Shown here: in pieces, positions 1-12,400 of the stretch
How positions within the stretch are numbered: the first letter of the stretch is position 1
Layout: each line of letters opens with the position of its first letter
Made by a program: the position numbers and the translations under genes
The notes under the pieces: generated by a model
What the model was told of the DNA's origin: nothing
Database searches by the model: none
The model's input: the letters and a program-made list of their open reading frames with translations, nothing else
Source of the DNA: Monarcha castaneiventris obscurior
Lineage: Eukaryota; Chordata; Aves; Passeriformes; Monarchidae
Length of the DNA stretch: 64,000 nt
NCBI GenBank assembly: GCA_026261815.1
Contig: JAMPIT010000417.1
Coordinates: 6,543,501 to 6,607,500 of the forward strand
Reading direction: 5' to 3'

Positions 1-560
1 TAGGATGATCTCATGGTTATTAGATAATTCTTTGCATTGTGCATGCACTTCCCCAGTTCGGGGGTCTTCGGGGTTCTTTGATGAAGGCTTCTAAAGTCTT
101 CTTCACACTTGAACTTTTCAACTTTGTCTTTGAGGCATGCGCAGTTGCGATGCCCTTCAGTCTATCTGGTCTTAACCAGCCTAAATTCTTTGTTTTGTGG
201 ATAATTGGCTTGGCTTGCCAATTTCTCATTAGTACTACACTTATTTATCTCTAAAGCTATACACCTGGTAAGTTTTTATCTCTTTTCTTTTTCTCTATTC
301 CACATATAAGCAACTAGTTAACTATATACTAGTCATTACAATGTATAAAAGGTTATTCATATCAGATTATATGGGTATCAAAAGTTATGATTCAGGCTAC
401 ATAAGTAAAAGGCAATATAAGTATAGAAGGTTATGCTTCAGGTTATATTAATATTCTTCAAGTTATATTGATAAAACTAATGATTTGGGTTATATTGATA
501 TTAAGGTTACATAGATATATCTCAAGCTGTGTAAGCACTTTGTTGTTGTGACCTGAGTTA
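1..560. other. AT-rich upstream stretch without a gene
   Basis: No coding exon can be supported here. The first 260 bases are ordinary mixed sequence with one GCATGCGCAG stretch near 136. From about 330 to 550 the sequence becomes very AT-rich, with many degenerate copies of a word like AGGTTATATTGATA. It could be part of an old long terminal repeat or a decayed tandem repeat; neither is proven by what I can see. Confidence 0.5.
335..550. repeat. degenerate AT-rich repeat built on GGTTATAT-like words
   Basis: Variants of GGTTAT or GTTATATTGATA recur irregularly (for example near 350, 430, 443, 466, 488 and 550), separated by short A/T spacers. The unit length varies, so this is not a clean satellite. 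I do not recognise the family. Confidence 0.45.
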
Positions 561-736
561 TATAGACATCACCAGGGAGGCGTTGTTGTCACCGTCCCAG
601 GAGGTGTTTAAGGGAAGACTGGACGTGGCACTCAGTGCCATGGTGTGGTTGACAAGGTGGTGTTCGGTCATGGGCTGGACCAGGATCTCAGAGGGCTTTT
701 CCAAGCTAACAGATTCTGTGGTTCTGTGAAATGCCT
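560..736 (+). mobile_element. CR1-like LINE 3' tail fragment
   Basis: The words GTGTTTAAGGGAAGACTGGA, GTGGCACTCAGTGCCATGGT and GTGGTGTTCGGTCATGGG, followed by ATCTCAGAGGGCTTTTCCAA and ending in GATTCTGTGGTTCTGTG, match the 3' end I remember for avian CR1 elements. These end in two to four copies of an ATTCTRTG-type octamer. Only the terminal part is present and it has no coding capacity. The orientation is +, with the octamer end at the right. The family assignment is from memory of the consensus. Confidence 0.7.
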
Positions 737-939
737 TCCCTAGCAGAACGGTCTGACAGCAACATGCCAAGTACAAACCCGCAGGGACATTATCTAGGCG
801 AGGCCTCATGTCAGAAGGTGCTCGTGTCGCACCTGCGGGCTGGCGGGAGCTCTCCCAGCGCCACTTCCACGAGCGCGGGTTGCGAACGTGGCAGAGCCTT
901 CAGGCCGCCGGCGGGGCCGGAGCCGCGGGCAGGGACAGG

Positions 940-958
940 ACTACAGCTCCCGGCGTGC
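940..958 (+). promoter_or_regulatory. ZNF143/THAP11-type promoter motif (SBS-like)
   Basis: ACTACAGCTCCCGGCGTGC resembles the known SBS consensus of the form ACTACAnnTCCCAGnnTGC used by ZNF143/THAP11 at housekeeping promoters. The match is visible directly; binding is inferred. A second copy lies in the L3MBTL2 promoter. Confidence 0.6.
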
Positions 959-1051
959 CCCGCGCCCGCCGCGGCGCGCGCCCCCGAAGCCCCGCCCACG
1001 CGCGGCGCTGCGAGGCCGGGCGGGCTGCGGCGCGGCGCGGGCCGCGTCCCG

Positions 1052-1075
1052 TGACGTCAGGGCGCGGCAGCCAAT
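1052..1075 (+). promoter_or_regulatory. CRE palindrome plus CCAAT box
   Basis: TGACGTCA at 1052-1059 is the full palindromic CREB/ATF site. CCAAT at 1071-1075 is an NF-Y-type box 11 bases further on. Both lie just upstream of the likely transcription start, where such sites usually act. Confidence 0.65.
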
Positions 1076-1094
1076 CGCGGAGCGGGGAGCAGAA

Positions 1095-1215
1095 CTGCCG
1101 GCGTTCAAATCCTCCGCCTCCGCCGCCCGCCCCTCACCCAGCGGCCCCGGCGCGGCGGCGGCGTGCGGCTCCCGCGCCTTCCGCGGCAGCGCCCGGCGGC
1201 GGCGGCCCCGAGGAG
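1095..1215 (+). other. probable non-coding first exon (5' UTR) of RANGAP1
   Basis: The exon is inferred from a strong donor, GAG|GTGAGC, at 1216 about 140 bases after the CCAAT box, and from a clear acceptor at 3410-3411 in front of the start-codon exon. The left edge is approximate because I cannot see a start-site signal. An alternative donor is GCAG|GTAGCC near 1630. Confidence 0.45.
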
Positions 1216-3411
1216 GTGAGCGGAGGGGAGCGGCCGCCGCCGTTAGCGGCCGGCCCAGGGGCCCGCGCGGGCGATGAGGCGATCCCGCGGGCTGACGCGC
1301 TCCTCGGCCCCGCCTGCCGGGGGCGCTCCCACGCGCAGGCGGGGGTCCCCCACCGTGGGCGCGGGTCACGCGTGTCCGTCCGCGGGCGCCTCTCCCCGCT
1401 CCTGCTCCCCGCGCGGAGCGCCAAGGGGCGTCCCGGCCCCGCTTTGGGCCCCGTTACACGGCGCCGGCGGGGAGCGGGGGGCCGGCGCTCGGCAGCTCCC
1501 GCCGCGGAAGAGAGGAGCCGTCGGCCGGCCCTGGAGCCAGCGGCGCGGGGAGGCTGCCCGGGGCTGGCGGGGCGGCGATCTCGGGCTGCCGCCCCGCGCT
1601 GCCATGGCCCCCGCTGCCGGGCGAGCCGCAGGTAGCCGCGGCGTTGTCTGTTGGGGTCGGCGAAGTGTTGTAATTAAAGCATTCGTCCGAACTTACTTTT
1701 TTTGATCATCAGGAAGTGTAAAGTTCTATACAGCCTTTAAGTGAATAGGAAACCTGTCTTCAGTCATTTCCAGATCTTGGTTGTATTTGCCAAACAGACT
1801 AACTCTTTTTTTTTCTTTTTTTCTTTCCCCCAAAGCTTTCTCTGCAGAAGACTTAACAGTGAAGAGACCTCTGGTAGGTTGACAGTTGGGTGTGGCTGAC
1901 GTGTGCTATAGGACATGCTTCAGGATGTGACGCTGGATTTGTATGTTGAGATTAGGAGGCAGTCTGTGTGTGAGGGTGAAGAACGACAAAGGAGATTCAA
2001 GGGAAAGAGATGTCAAGAGGATGAGTACATTTGTAAAGAAGATGATAGTAGAATGGAACTGGTTTTTAAAAGTAAGGTTGTTAATTGAACTAGATGAACA
2101 GACTGACTTCTTCAGATGTTAACTTCTCTTCCTGTCTGGTAAAGTCATCATGGTTTGGAGGATGTCCTCTTTTTCTTCCTTCTCAGTATTGGATTGGCAG
2201 AGGCTGGGAGTGTTCACGAGTTTGGTGTCTGTGTGGTCTGGTAGGAGTGGAGTAAGTTACGTGGGTTTCTTTCTACTGGCAGCACCTACTTGAGAGGATA
2301 GTCATCCTAGAAAAACTATGTTCTTCAGCCTTGGAGATTCCCCTCTTGTTTCCAAAAGCAATATTAAAATTAAAGACCCCTTAGGAGAAGCTATACTCTG
2401 GGGAAGCTGGAGGCTTCACAGATGGATATCAGGAGGAAATTATGTATATACAGCTTCTGTATAGGGGATATTTTAAAACCAGTGCTGTTGAGCTGAAAGA
2501 GTGTGGGGTCACTTCTAAATCAGACAAGAATGGAAGGGAACTGTTTTTCTGTTGCAGGAATGAAACTTCATCCCTTCTGACCTCTAAAGTCTAAGTGTGT
2601 GGTTTCTAAGCATTAGTTATGTGTAATCTTTTATCCCAGTGGAGGTAGTGGGATAAGAAATGTACTCGGTTTATCCTACTGAATGGATGGAGGCCAGATC
2701 CTTCACACAGTGGTTAATATTCATTAAATAATGCTATACAGATGCTACCAGGCATGGCTAGCTTCAAACTTGTGCCTCAAGGCTAAATATTCACTAATTT
2801 ATTGTGAGAATAAGGTCATCCATTTTAATGTGTGATGAATTTGTGTGGAACATCTGAAAGGAGAGAGCACCCAGAAAGCAGAGAGAGTTTTGTATGCAGC
2901 ACACACAATGTTTTCAGCAACTCGGTGGTTCTGGAACAGTGCTGACAAGGGCACTACTGAGGATACCACTGGAAAGGAAAAGCAACTGTGTTCATTCTAG
3001 CTTGCTTTGGAGAGCAGGGGAAGCTTGCAGCATATATAATTAAAGGATGGGGTTTGAGATGAGAGGAATATTATGTTGTAATTGTTAGTCTTGCACAAAG
3101 AGTAATGTCTTAATGTGGCCTTAATCCGTAGTTTTACCTATTGTTTATTTATGAAGTATAACAAGTCCATCAAAACCCAGGTCTTGTCAGTGTTGGAAGA
3201 ATCAGCACCATCTGACTGTTTGGCTTTGGAATATTAATCGAGCTTAGCTGTCTTAATTGAGCTTTGGGGAAAGTACTGATGACACTGAAAACTCAAATTA
3301 GGTGTCTGAATAACAAAAACCACATTAGTATTCAAATAAATATTATTATTTGTACAGATTATGTATTGTAGTTAGAAAGTTTTTATGATGACAATTTATT
3401 TTAATTGACAG

Positions 3412-3438
3412 CTCTCAACTTTTGGAAAAAGCAGGAAA
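3412..3438 (+). other. RANGAP1 5' UTR part of the start-codon exon
   Basis: The acceptor AG lies at 3410-3411 after a T-rich stretch, leaving 27 untranslated bases before the ATG at 3439. There is no upstream ATG in this part. Confidence 0.75.
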
Positions 3439-6400
3439 ATGGCATCAGAAGACATCACTAAGCTTGTGGAGTCACTTGCCAAAACCAAAGTGGGTGGTGG
3501 ACAGTTGAGCTTCAAAGGCCAGAGCCTTAAACTCAACACAGCTGAAGATGGTAAGGGAAAATACTTTTGTGCTTGGGAAGTGTCTCCCTGAAGTTGTAAA
3601 ACCTCCTGCTAATCCTGCATGGACAAGTTGCCATATCTGTGCTGCAGAGGTCTGTCAGCTACAGCTGCTTCTGAGAGAGGTGTTTCCTTCCCTTCTGGTA
3701 CCCTGCTTTGACCTGGTGCCCTGGCAGTGCTGCAGCTGCTGTAACTGGGGTTTGGGTGCCTGGTTTGCAGTTGTATTCTTGGTGTTCTAAGTGCTTTTCG
3801 CAGTCACTGGGCATTAGAAGTCAGTGCTCCTTTTAAAAACAGTGAACAAGTGCATCACAGCTCTTGGAACAGGATGGGCACAGAGGAATGGGCTGGGATG
3901 TTATCCTGCTGCAATAGTTCACCTTCTTTCTGTCTTGTTGGTCTATGTGTGTTTCACAATAAGCCTTACAGAAAATGTATGTATCCGAGAAAATGTATAT
4001 ATCCTTATATCAATGTTTCTGCCAAGCCAAGAAAAACAGCATGTTTTTCAGAGAGGTTATTTGCTATAGTGCTTATTTTTTTTGCTCATGCTGAAGGTGG
4101 AGCATTTTATGGACTGGTTTAGTAGTTCAAAGGCACTGAACTGTGGGGAAAGGCCTTGGAGCTTGGGAAGGATAACAAATGCCCATTGGCAGGAGAGACT
4201 GCAGCTTGCTTCTTTGCCTTGCATAGAATTACTGTAGAGTTAAATTGTTCCACCCTGATGTGTTTGCTAAACAGACATTACTTTTGCCAGTCAGTTGGAA
4301 CTTCTTCCTGTTGATGTGACACCAATTCCCATCAACTTTTAACTTAGTCCTTACACTTTTGTAGGGACATGTACTCTAGCTTTTAAGCCACGTGCTGAAT
4401 GGTAGAAGAATTTTATTGGGAAGGAAAGAAATTAATTTTTGCAAATAGCAGGATGTCTATCAGAATAGAACGAGAAAAAAAATTATGAGAAGGAGGGGTA
4501 GGGAATGGCGAATTTTTTTCTCTGGTGACCTGTTCCCATTGCTGTTTCAGGGTCTTTTCACATAATGCTGTTCAGCTGTTTTTGCTAGAGGTTGAGCAAG
4601 TATTACTGGATCTCAGAGGGTTACTGTGGTAACCAAGACAATGGTTGAAAGACCAACTATAGATTATCTGCTTCTTGCAGCTGAACAAGTGATCAAGCAA
4701 ATTGAGGAGTTTGATGGCCTGGAAGCCTTGCGCCTGGAAGGCAACACAGTGGGTGTGGAGGCAGCAAAGGTTATTGCCAAAGCCTTGGAGAAGAAAAGTG
4801 AGCTTAAGGTGAGATTCTCAAGTGGGGAGTAGTCAAGGGGAAGAAATAATGTGGAAATACTGAAGGCCTGTCTAGGCTCTTCCTGCAGAAGCCTGCCTTG
4901 AGTTACCCCCAAAGCTTGCTTGGTGGCTCTTCCAGCAGGAAGAGCAACCTTATGAAAATACAGCATAACTTGGAGACTTTGGGATAATGGGAGCACCTTC
5001 TGCATTTCTAACTTCCTGTTTAGAAGGCTTCCAATCTTGAAGCTAGGAAGCTGTGTGAGGAAGAGCCTCTGTATCTGTACAGCCTCTGTATCTGGCAGCA
5101 TCTGTAAGCCAAGAGCTATGGCAACAAAATGAAGTTCAAATGAAGTTTTCTAGAAAGCTGAGTCAGATCTTCTGGAGAGTGAGTCTTCAGAGAATGTCTG
5201 AGTAGGGAGGAAATAATGGAGCAAATGCAACCAGGAGGTTTATCTTTGCCCAAGCTGTTTTCCTACTGTTGCTCTGGCCTAATGTTAAGGGGATGCTGTG
5301 CTGCTAGAGACACTACACTGTCCCTTGAAGGAGAGTGGTATGAAACATTGATACACGTTAACCACCAAAGTGTGGCTTTTCAAGTAAGTTCAGATTTTTG
5401 AGCTTCATACCTTAGTAAAATCTGCATTCCTAATGTATTCTTCAGTTTCCTGTTGCTTTTTTCTGTGGTAATTTTCTCAGCAGAAAAAAAATCCAGCTTG
5501 AACAAAAGCAAGAATTCTTGTATATATAATGTTTATGGTGTGCATTTCAGTTACTGTGTCCTTGCAAAGGAAAGTGATTGTAACACTGATTCTTGCAGCT
5601 CCTTAGTACAATTAAATGACAACCCAAAGGAAGGGAGACAGCATTAAGCTGTTCCCAGTGATGTAAAGCAGCTTGAGTGTGTAAATGTTTATACAACTGT
5701 GTTGACCTAAATATTTTAGTGGGTTTTATCTGTATGCTTCTTATTTTAGAGGTGTCATTGGAGTGACATGTTCACAGGGAGGCTGAGGTCTGAGATCCCT
5801 CCTGCTTTGGTAAGTAAAAACTTGATCTGAGACTTCTGACTAATATAACCTGTTTTCTCACCTGTCATGCTTTTTGTGGGAGTCTGTATTTTGGTACAGA
5901 GCTGATCCTTCTCTGTGCTGTTAACACTAAATGTCTCAGAAGAGATGAGTGATTCTCTTTTGCTCTTCCTGTATGCGGTGGAGGGGAGTTGATTAAAGGA
6001 TAAATGTGAGTCCATTCTAGTGAAGGAGCTTTTTACTGGGAAAAACATCTTCATGACCCAACAGACAGAATGAGAGCTAAGCTTTCTAAATAAATCGTGT
6101 GGCTATGTCTTCTAAGACCATTACAGACCTCTGTCTCCTTGAGTCCTGTGAAACCAGAACATAATAAGCTCAACATGATGAAAACAATATTTCTTTCAGC
6201 AGTGTGGAGGGGGAAACTCACTTTGAAAAGCATTTGACCTAAAGAGATAGGATAGTGTCTTGGTAACTGCTTTATGGTTATCTTTAGCTTAATTTGCACA
6301 GCTTCCTCTCTGGATTTAGCAGTAAAGTTTTATTTCCCCATGCAGCTTTGCAGAATGTCTTCAAAGTGGAAATTTTTTTGCAGCATCACTGTCATACCTA

Positions 6401-9400
6401 GCCACTGCAGTGATGCTGTCACTAAAAGTTAATCCATTCCCTCCCACCCACTGCCATCTGTTTCCTTACAGATCTCTTTGGGAGATGCACTCATCACTGC
6501 TGGAGCCCAGCTGGTAGAGTTGGACCTGAGTGACAATGCCTTTGGGCCAGACGGCGTGCGTGGCTTTGAGGCTCTGCTGAAGAGCCCTGCCTGCTACACT
6601 CTGCAGGAGCTCAAGCTCAATAACTGTGGCATGGGCATTGGTGGTGGCAAGGTAAGGGTTGTCTCATCTTTGGGAGTGAGGTTGGAAGCGATCTTTGGTG
6701 ACTGCCAACTCCCCTGCTCAAGGCAACTACACCAGGTTCTTCAAGCTTGTGTCTAGTCAGGTTTTGAATATGGAGACTCCACAAGCTGTATAAATAGTCT
6801 ATTTCAGTGTTTAACAGCCCTCACAGTAAAAAAGGGAGTTTGTGTTAAAATGGTATTTTCTCTGCACTGGCTTGTGTGCATTTGTGTCTGACTCTGCCTT
6901 CTTTATACTACCTTTGCCCCTCATCTTGTTGTTCTGGCTGGATAGATATTATCCATATTTACACATGGATAATATGTCCCCTAGAGCCTTTTCTTCTCCA
7001 GCCTTAATAATCTCAGGGGTCAGTAAAATTCTCCAGTTCTTTAATCATCCTTGGCCCCCTTTGCTGGACTCACCCCAGTAAATCCATGTAGGAGCCTGGT
7101 ATTGGACACTGTGCTTGGATGCATTTCACAGGGCGAAATAGAGGAGGATCTGACCTGCTGTGAGTGTTTTTTCCCAAGGCAGCCTGGTAGAATTCCTTTG
7201 CTTCAAGTGTGTATTGGTAGCTCATGGTCAATGTCCTACCCATATATGCTTGCCTGATTAGAAGCAAAATGTTCTTGATGGCTCAGTGTGTTTTAGTGTT
7301 GCAAAACTCTCAATTCTTGCCTGAGACCACAGTGTGCAAGCGCTGCAGGTAGAGACAGTTTTGCTGGATACCCTATTGTAGAAACAGGTGTGTTTCAGTG
7401 ATGCCCAAAGTATTTCTTGAGAGGTGGCTCTACAAAACCCAGTAAGATTCCTGTAGAATGATACGCTTGGGGAATTATAATCTGCTTGTTTTATCTTTAG
7501 ATACTGGCAGCCGCTCTGAAAGAGTGTCACAGGAAATCAAGTGCCCAGGGCAAGCCTCTTGCTCTAAAAATATTTGTGGCTGGCAGAAATCGTCTGGAGA
7601 ATGATGGTGCCACTGCCCTGGCTGAAGCCTTCGGGGTGAGTATCAAACCAGAGCTGCTTTGACAGCAAACTGGAGCAAGGTATGATTCAGTGCTAGTGTT
7701 GATGCACGCAGTTTGCCTCAGCTTGGAGGCAGGAGCTGGTGGTCTGTTCACTGCATCAGCAACAAACATTGTGACTTAAACTGGCGTCTTCAACAAGTGG
7801 AATTAGAGTTGGTGACCGAGTGTTTATGTGACCTAAATTTCCAAACACATAACTAGTAGCTGTGTAAAGTAGTTACCTGAGGGAGAAATAGTCATTTCCT
7901 GAGTAATTTAATAGTCCTGTTCCTTTTCCTCTCTCTATGGTAATGGTTGTTGACTGGCACTGGGGTAAGGTATCTCAGCTTGTCCTCTTGAGTGCTCCTT
8001 TGCTCATTTATCTGGCAAAAGCAGCCCAGTGTTTTAGCTAGGATCATCTGATCAGAGTTTAAAGTGTTGCCTGGCTTTCTTTAGCTGTCACTGACCCACT
8101 TGCACTTCTGTGGGAAGAAGAGAATTCACTGTGGTTGGGACCACCTAATTCCCATTTCTTACCTCAGTTGCTGCTAGAAGTGACTTCTGAATTACAACTC
8201 ATATTGTCAGGCATATTTGACAATGGTATTGCAGGTTAGAGGTTGACTTCATAAAGAACTGCCTAGATGTGATTTTGATTAATCAGTAATCATGGCAAAA
8301 ATAAGACTTTAAATACTTAAGAATTGTGTAACAATGTGATTCATGGAGAATCAAGGTTGAATGGCACTACTAAAATGGGGTTAATTATTGTGTTATGTGA
8401 CATGCTGTTTATTCCATAAGCAATATTTGTACTAACTTTCTTACATGTTTGCTTCTGTGGTCAGGGCAAAATGTAGATTTTAATTAGAAAATTGAAGTGA
8501 TGTTGTGTGGTCTGTTCTAGTGTTGTTTTACTGCAGGTGAGGAACTCTTTAAGGTATTTGGAGTAGGCATACAGGACAATGATACTTGTATCTCTTTGAA
8601 TCAGGGCTTTGTATGAACGTGACACTTGCCACGCATCTGTGATTTCACTTAGATTTGTGACAGAATTGCTGGTAAATAATTCACTGTAGAAGAACTGATG
8701 GAGTTTTGAAACTCAAAACAATTTTAAGTAAGTCCTAGGAGTAGAGCAGTATACTCTTGAGCTGAAGTATGTTTAATAAAAGCTCTTTTATCTACATCCT
8801 TTTGTAGATCATTGGGACTCTAGAAGAGGTCCATATGCCACAGAATGGAATTAACCATCCTGGCATAACAGCACTGGCACAGGCCTTTGCTATCAACCCA
8901 CTGCTTAAGGTTATAAACTTGAATGACAACACCTTCACCGAGAAAGGAGCTGTGGCCATGGCAGAGGTGAGTTGTTTTAAGCAGTTTTGAGTTTTGTCTC
9001 AAGTCTAGTTGGCATTAGCACCTTTGGATTGGTGGAGCCACGTGTCATGCTGCAATGGGAAAGGTGACATTCCAGAAGTCAGAGGATGTTCACTTACCTG
9101 CATGTCTGCTTTCAACTCTGTGCTGTGTTACTCTGCAGACCCTGAAGGCGCTTCGGCAGATTGAAGTGATCAACTTTGGGGACTGCCTGGTGCGTTCCAA
9201 GGGTGCTGTTGCTATTGCTGATGCTGTTAAAGAAGGCCTTCATAAATTAAAGGTATTGTCTGCTTGCTGTCCAGCTCTTTTGAAAAATGCCAAGTTTTCC
9301 ATTTCATGTTTTTCTGCTCATTCTACCAATTACTTTAAAATAGGATTCAGTTCTATGCAGGCTCTGTGCTCACAACTGAAAAGCAGCAAGCTGTCCTGTA

Positions 9401-12400
9401 GATCAATGGCATCCCACCATCCAGCTAGGGCTGTGCCATGTGGAGGTGTACCAGTGATCTTTCTAGTCTTTGCTTGATGTTTTTGCAGCTGTTGGCTCAA
9501 CTCAGCAAGTGCTACTCAAGAAATCTGATAATGGAAGTACCTGCTATTAGAATTCCCCAGAGCTTCATGAGTGGGGACTGACATGAAGGGGACTTCATGA
9601 ACAGCTTGTAGTCTCTTCAGCATTTCATAGCTCATACAGTTAATGCTTTTTTTTTTGTTAGAGCATCAATCAAAGGTCCAAGTATTTTTAGTTTTTTGGT
9701 GATACCACAGCCTCCTATGTCAACACTTGCACTGGACTTGAATCTGACAACATTCTGGATAGGCTGAAGTCAAATTAATAACGTGAGCAAACCGGGATCT
9801 CTAGAAACACCTGCTATGATTCATAACTGCCCTGAGACAGATGCTGAACATGTAATTCCTAATCTTGCAGTCAAAGACAAAAATTAATCTAATAGCTATT
9901 TAACCTGGAACGTGGTACAGAAAGAAGTAGGTTCTTTGTGGTGTGTGATCCCTTGCTTGGGCTTCTGCTGGTTCTACTGGAACTTGTCTGAATCTGCCAA
10001 GAAAACTTCAGTAATGGGGTATTGAGATGAACAGCCAGAAGTTAAATTCTTTCTTCCAGAGCAGAAATGGTTAAGGGAGGGCAGCATGAAGTAATTGCAG
10101 CTGATTCATTCTGTTCAAGGACTGCTTCCCTTCTGCTGTTAATATTCAATCTCTTCTCGGGGAGAGATTGATTGAACATGATGTGGAATGGTGGGGGATG
10201 GTGTCTGGCTGTTGAATAACTTTACTCTCACTAGTCCACATGGTTTCTCTGTTGGCTGGGTCTATCAGAAGTAGTACCACTCATGGCTTGTTTTTTGAAG
10301 GCCTTAACTTGCAACTGAAGTGTCAAAGGAAATGTGCAATCTCTTTAGTACAGTAGCTACCCTTCTTCTGTTAGACTTACTGGGGTGTGAGTTTCTTGTG
10401 ACCCTAGATAAGTGAAGATCTCCAGTCAGCTGACTGCTAAGGACTGAAATGTCTGCTACCTTTTAGGTGAGCAGTGATCTGTAGGTGTTTTAAATTACCA
10501 CCTTTAATAATGCAGCTCTTAACACCAGTATGTTTCAAAATTCCCTTTTTGAGTATATGAGGTAGGAGTATGTCAGGCTTTATTTTCAATTAATAACACT
10601 TTTTTTTTTTTGCTGGGAGCCACTTCAAATGAGAGTCTTTCCAGGACACTTGTGAGGACATGAAATTTATGGATATGATAGATGTTAATAGGAATTCTGC
10701 AGACAAAATGTTCTTCTGCTTCTTAGGAACTGAATTTGTCTTTCTGTGAGATCAAACGAGATGCTGCTCTGACTGTTGCTGAAGCTATTGAAGATAAGAC
10801 AGAGCTGGAGAAGTTGGATCTCAATGGTATGTAAGTTTGCTAGATCAAAGTATGTCTAGTTTGATCCCAGTGTGAAACCACTAGGAAGAATGTTGACAGA
10901 ACCACATATTCTATTCTTGCAATTGTCAGCATATAAAAAACAGTAGCTGAACTTGCATGATGTTGGGACAAGAAATGGTTAGATCCTGAAAGTTTTCTTA
11001 AACCATGAACTCAGTTAACTGTTAAGCATTTTTGATATACCTCGTAAGGTGGAAAACTTTAATTAATCAGTGCTATCTCAGATTCTTCATACTTGGAAAC
11101 AAAAACCTTTGTGTGCAACTCTGCAGAAGAGTGTGAGAACTTTGACTTTTGTTGGCTTTTGCTGTTCATACCTTGGGTCACTGCATTTTACTGGTTCTGT
11201 GCTGTGTGTACTTCTTTTAGAATCACTAAGAACAAGAGCTATTTGGAGTTAACAGTAAGTCTCTCAAACACTCAAACATTAGGGCATTTTCATCTCCAAC
11301 CATTGTATAATGTTGCTGAAATTTGTTTAGCAACTGTTTGATTCTGTCTGGTAAGTGCAGTTTGTGTTGCTGCCTCTAAGGTGTTGTGCAGAAATGGTAT
11401 GTAACTGTTTGATTTCAGAAACAAGGGATACACAAGAATACACAGCTAAGTCCTCAAGAGCAAACTTGTGTGCATCTGTCAAGTCTGCTCCCTTTCCTCT
11501 ATCAACCTAGGTAACTGTCTGGGAGAAGAGGTGTGTGAGCAGCTTCATGAGATCCTTGAAGGCTTCAATATGGCATCAGTGCTGGGATCTTTGAGGTAGG
11601 CATCATTCCAGAGTTTAAATCAGAAGTTTTCCAACAATTTTCATCAACACTTTGTTGATGTATCTCATTTTAAAATAAGAACTCTCTCATTGCTGATAGA
11701 TGTTGATCTGAGTGTGGAGCACAGCCAAGGACGTGTCTTAAATTTGTCTTGTTTTCATTGATGGACTTACCTTATCATTAGTTACTGATTGTGTTTGTTG
11801 ATCTTTTCTTGCTATTCTCAACTGGGTGACTGATGATTGAGTATCCTCTTGGTGTGTTGTAGGTCAGATGTGCTTCTTGCAGTAGGGCTTTGAGGAGAGG
11901 CTGCTCTTTTGTTCTTGAAGTCTTGAATGCCAGTGTACAGGAATTCCAAGTGTGTAATTAATGGAATGTGTAACATTCAAACCTTAGTGATGATGAAGGG
12001 GAGGAGGATGATGATGAAGAGGAGGAGGAGGAGGATGAAGATGAGGAGGAGGAAGAGGAGGAGGAACAGCAACAGCTGAAGGAGAGAGGAGCAGAAGAAC
12101 AGGAGTCACTGACTCCTAAGAAGATAATTGATTCACAGGTAAGCTTACTTCCAGATGGATTCCTGTTTCATCAGCCAGAGGAGCGTAAAGGAGGAAATGA
12201 GGTCCTGGTGTCTGAACTTGAAGTGCTGACAGGCAGTCACATTCCTGCATGGGCTGGCACTATTGTAACAGGGAGATAACATTCAGGAAATAAAATGGAT
12301 TAGTTGAAAAGTGTGTGTTGTGTTGTTAAAGTGTGCATGGTGTACACATGCATGGAAGGAAAGGCTGAGTAGTGGTTGTAGCAACACATGGGTAGGAAAA

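Larger units (their letters stand above)
800..1680 (+). promoter_or_regulatory. CpG-island promoter region of RANGAP1
   Basis: The stretch is extremely GC-rich and CpG-dense compared with the AT-rich flanks on both sides. It holds a ZNF143/THAP11-like site at 940-958, a perfect cAMP-response palindrome TGACGTCA at 1052-1059 and a CCAAT box at 1071-1075, and no TATA box is obvious. A good splice donor follows at 1216. This fits a housekeeping promoter for RANGAP1, whose first coding exon begins 2.2 kb downstream. The long open frames in this stretch are by-products of GC richness. Confidence 0.8.

Noticed and set aside
808..1635. 275-codon open frame on + in the GC-rich start region
   Set aside because: It has CpG-island composition with open frames in several overlapping phases and both strands. 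It is Arg/Ala/Pro-rich with no domain, and it overlaps the promoter and splice donor of RANGAP1.
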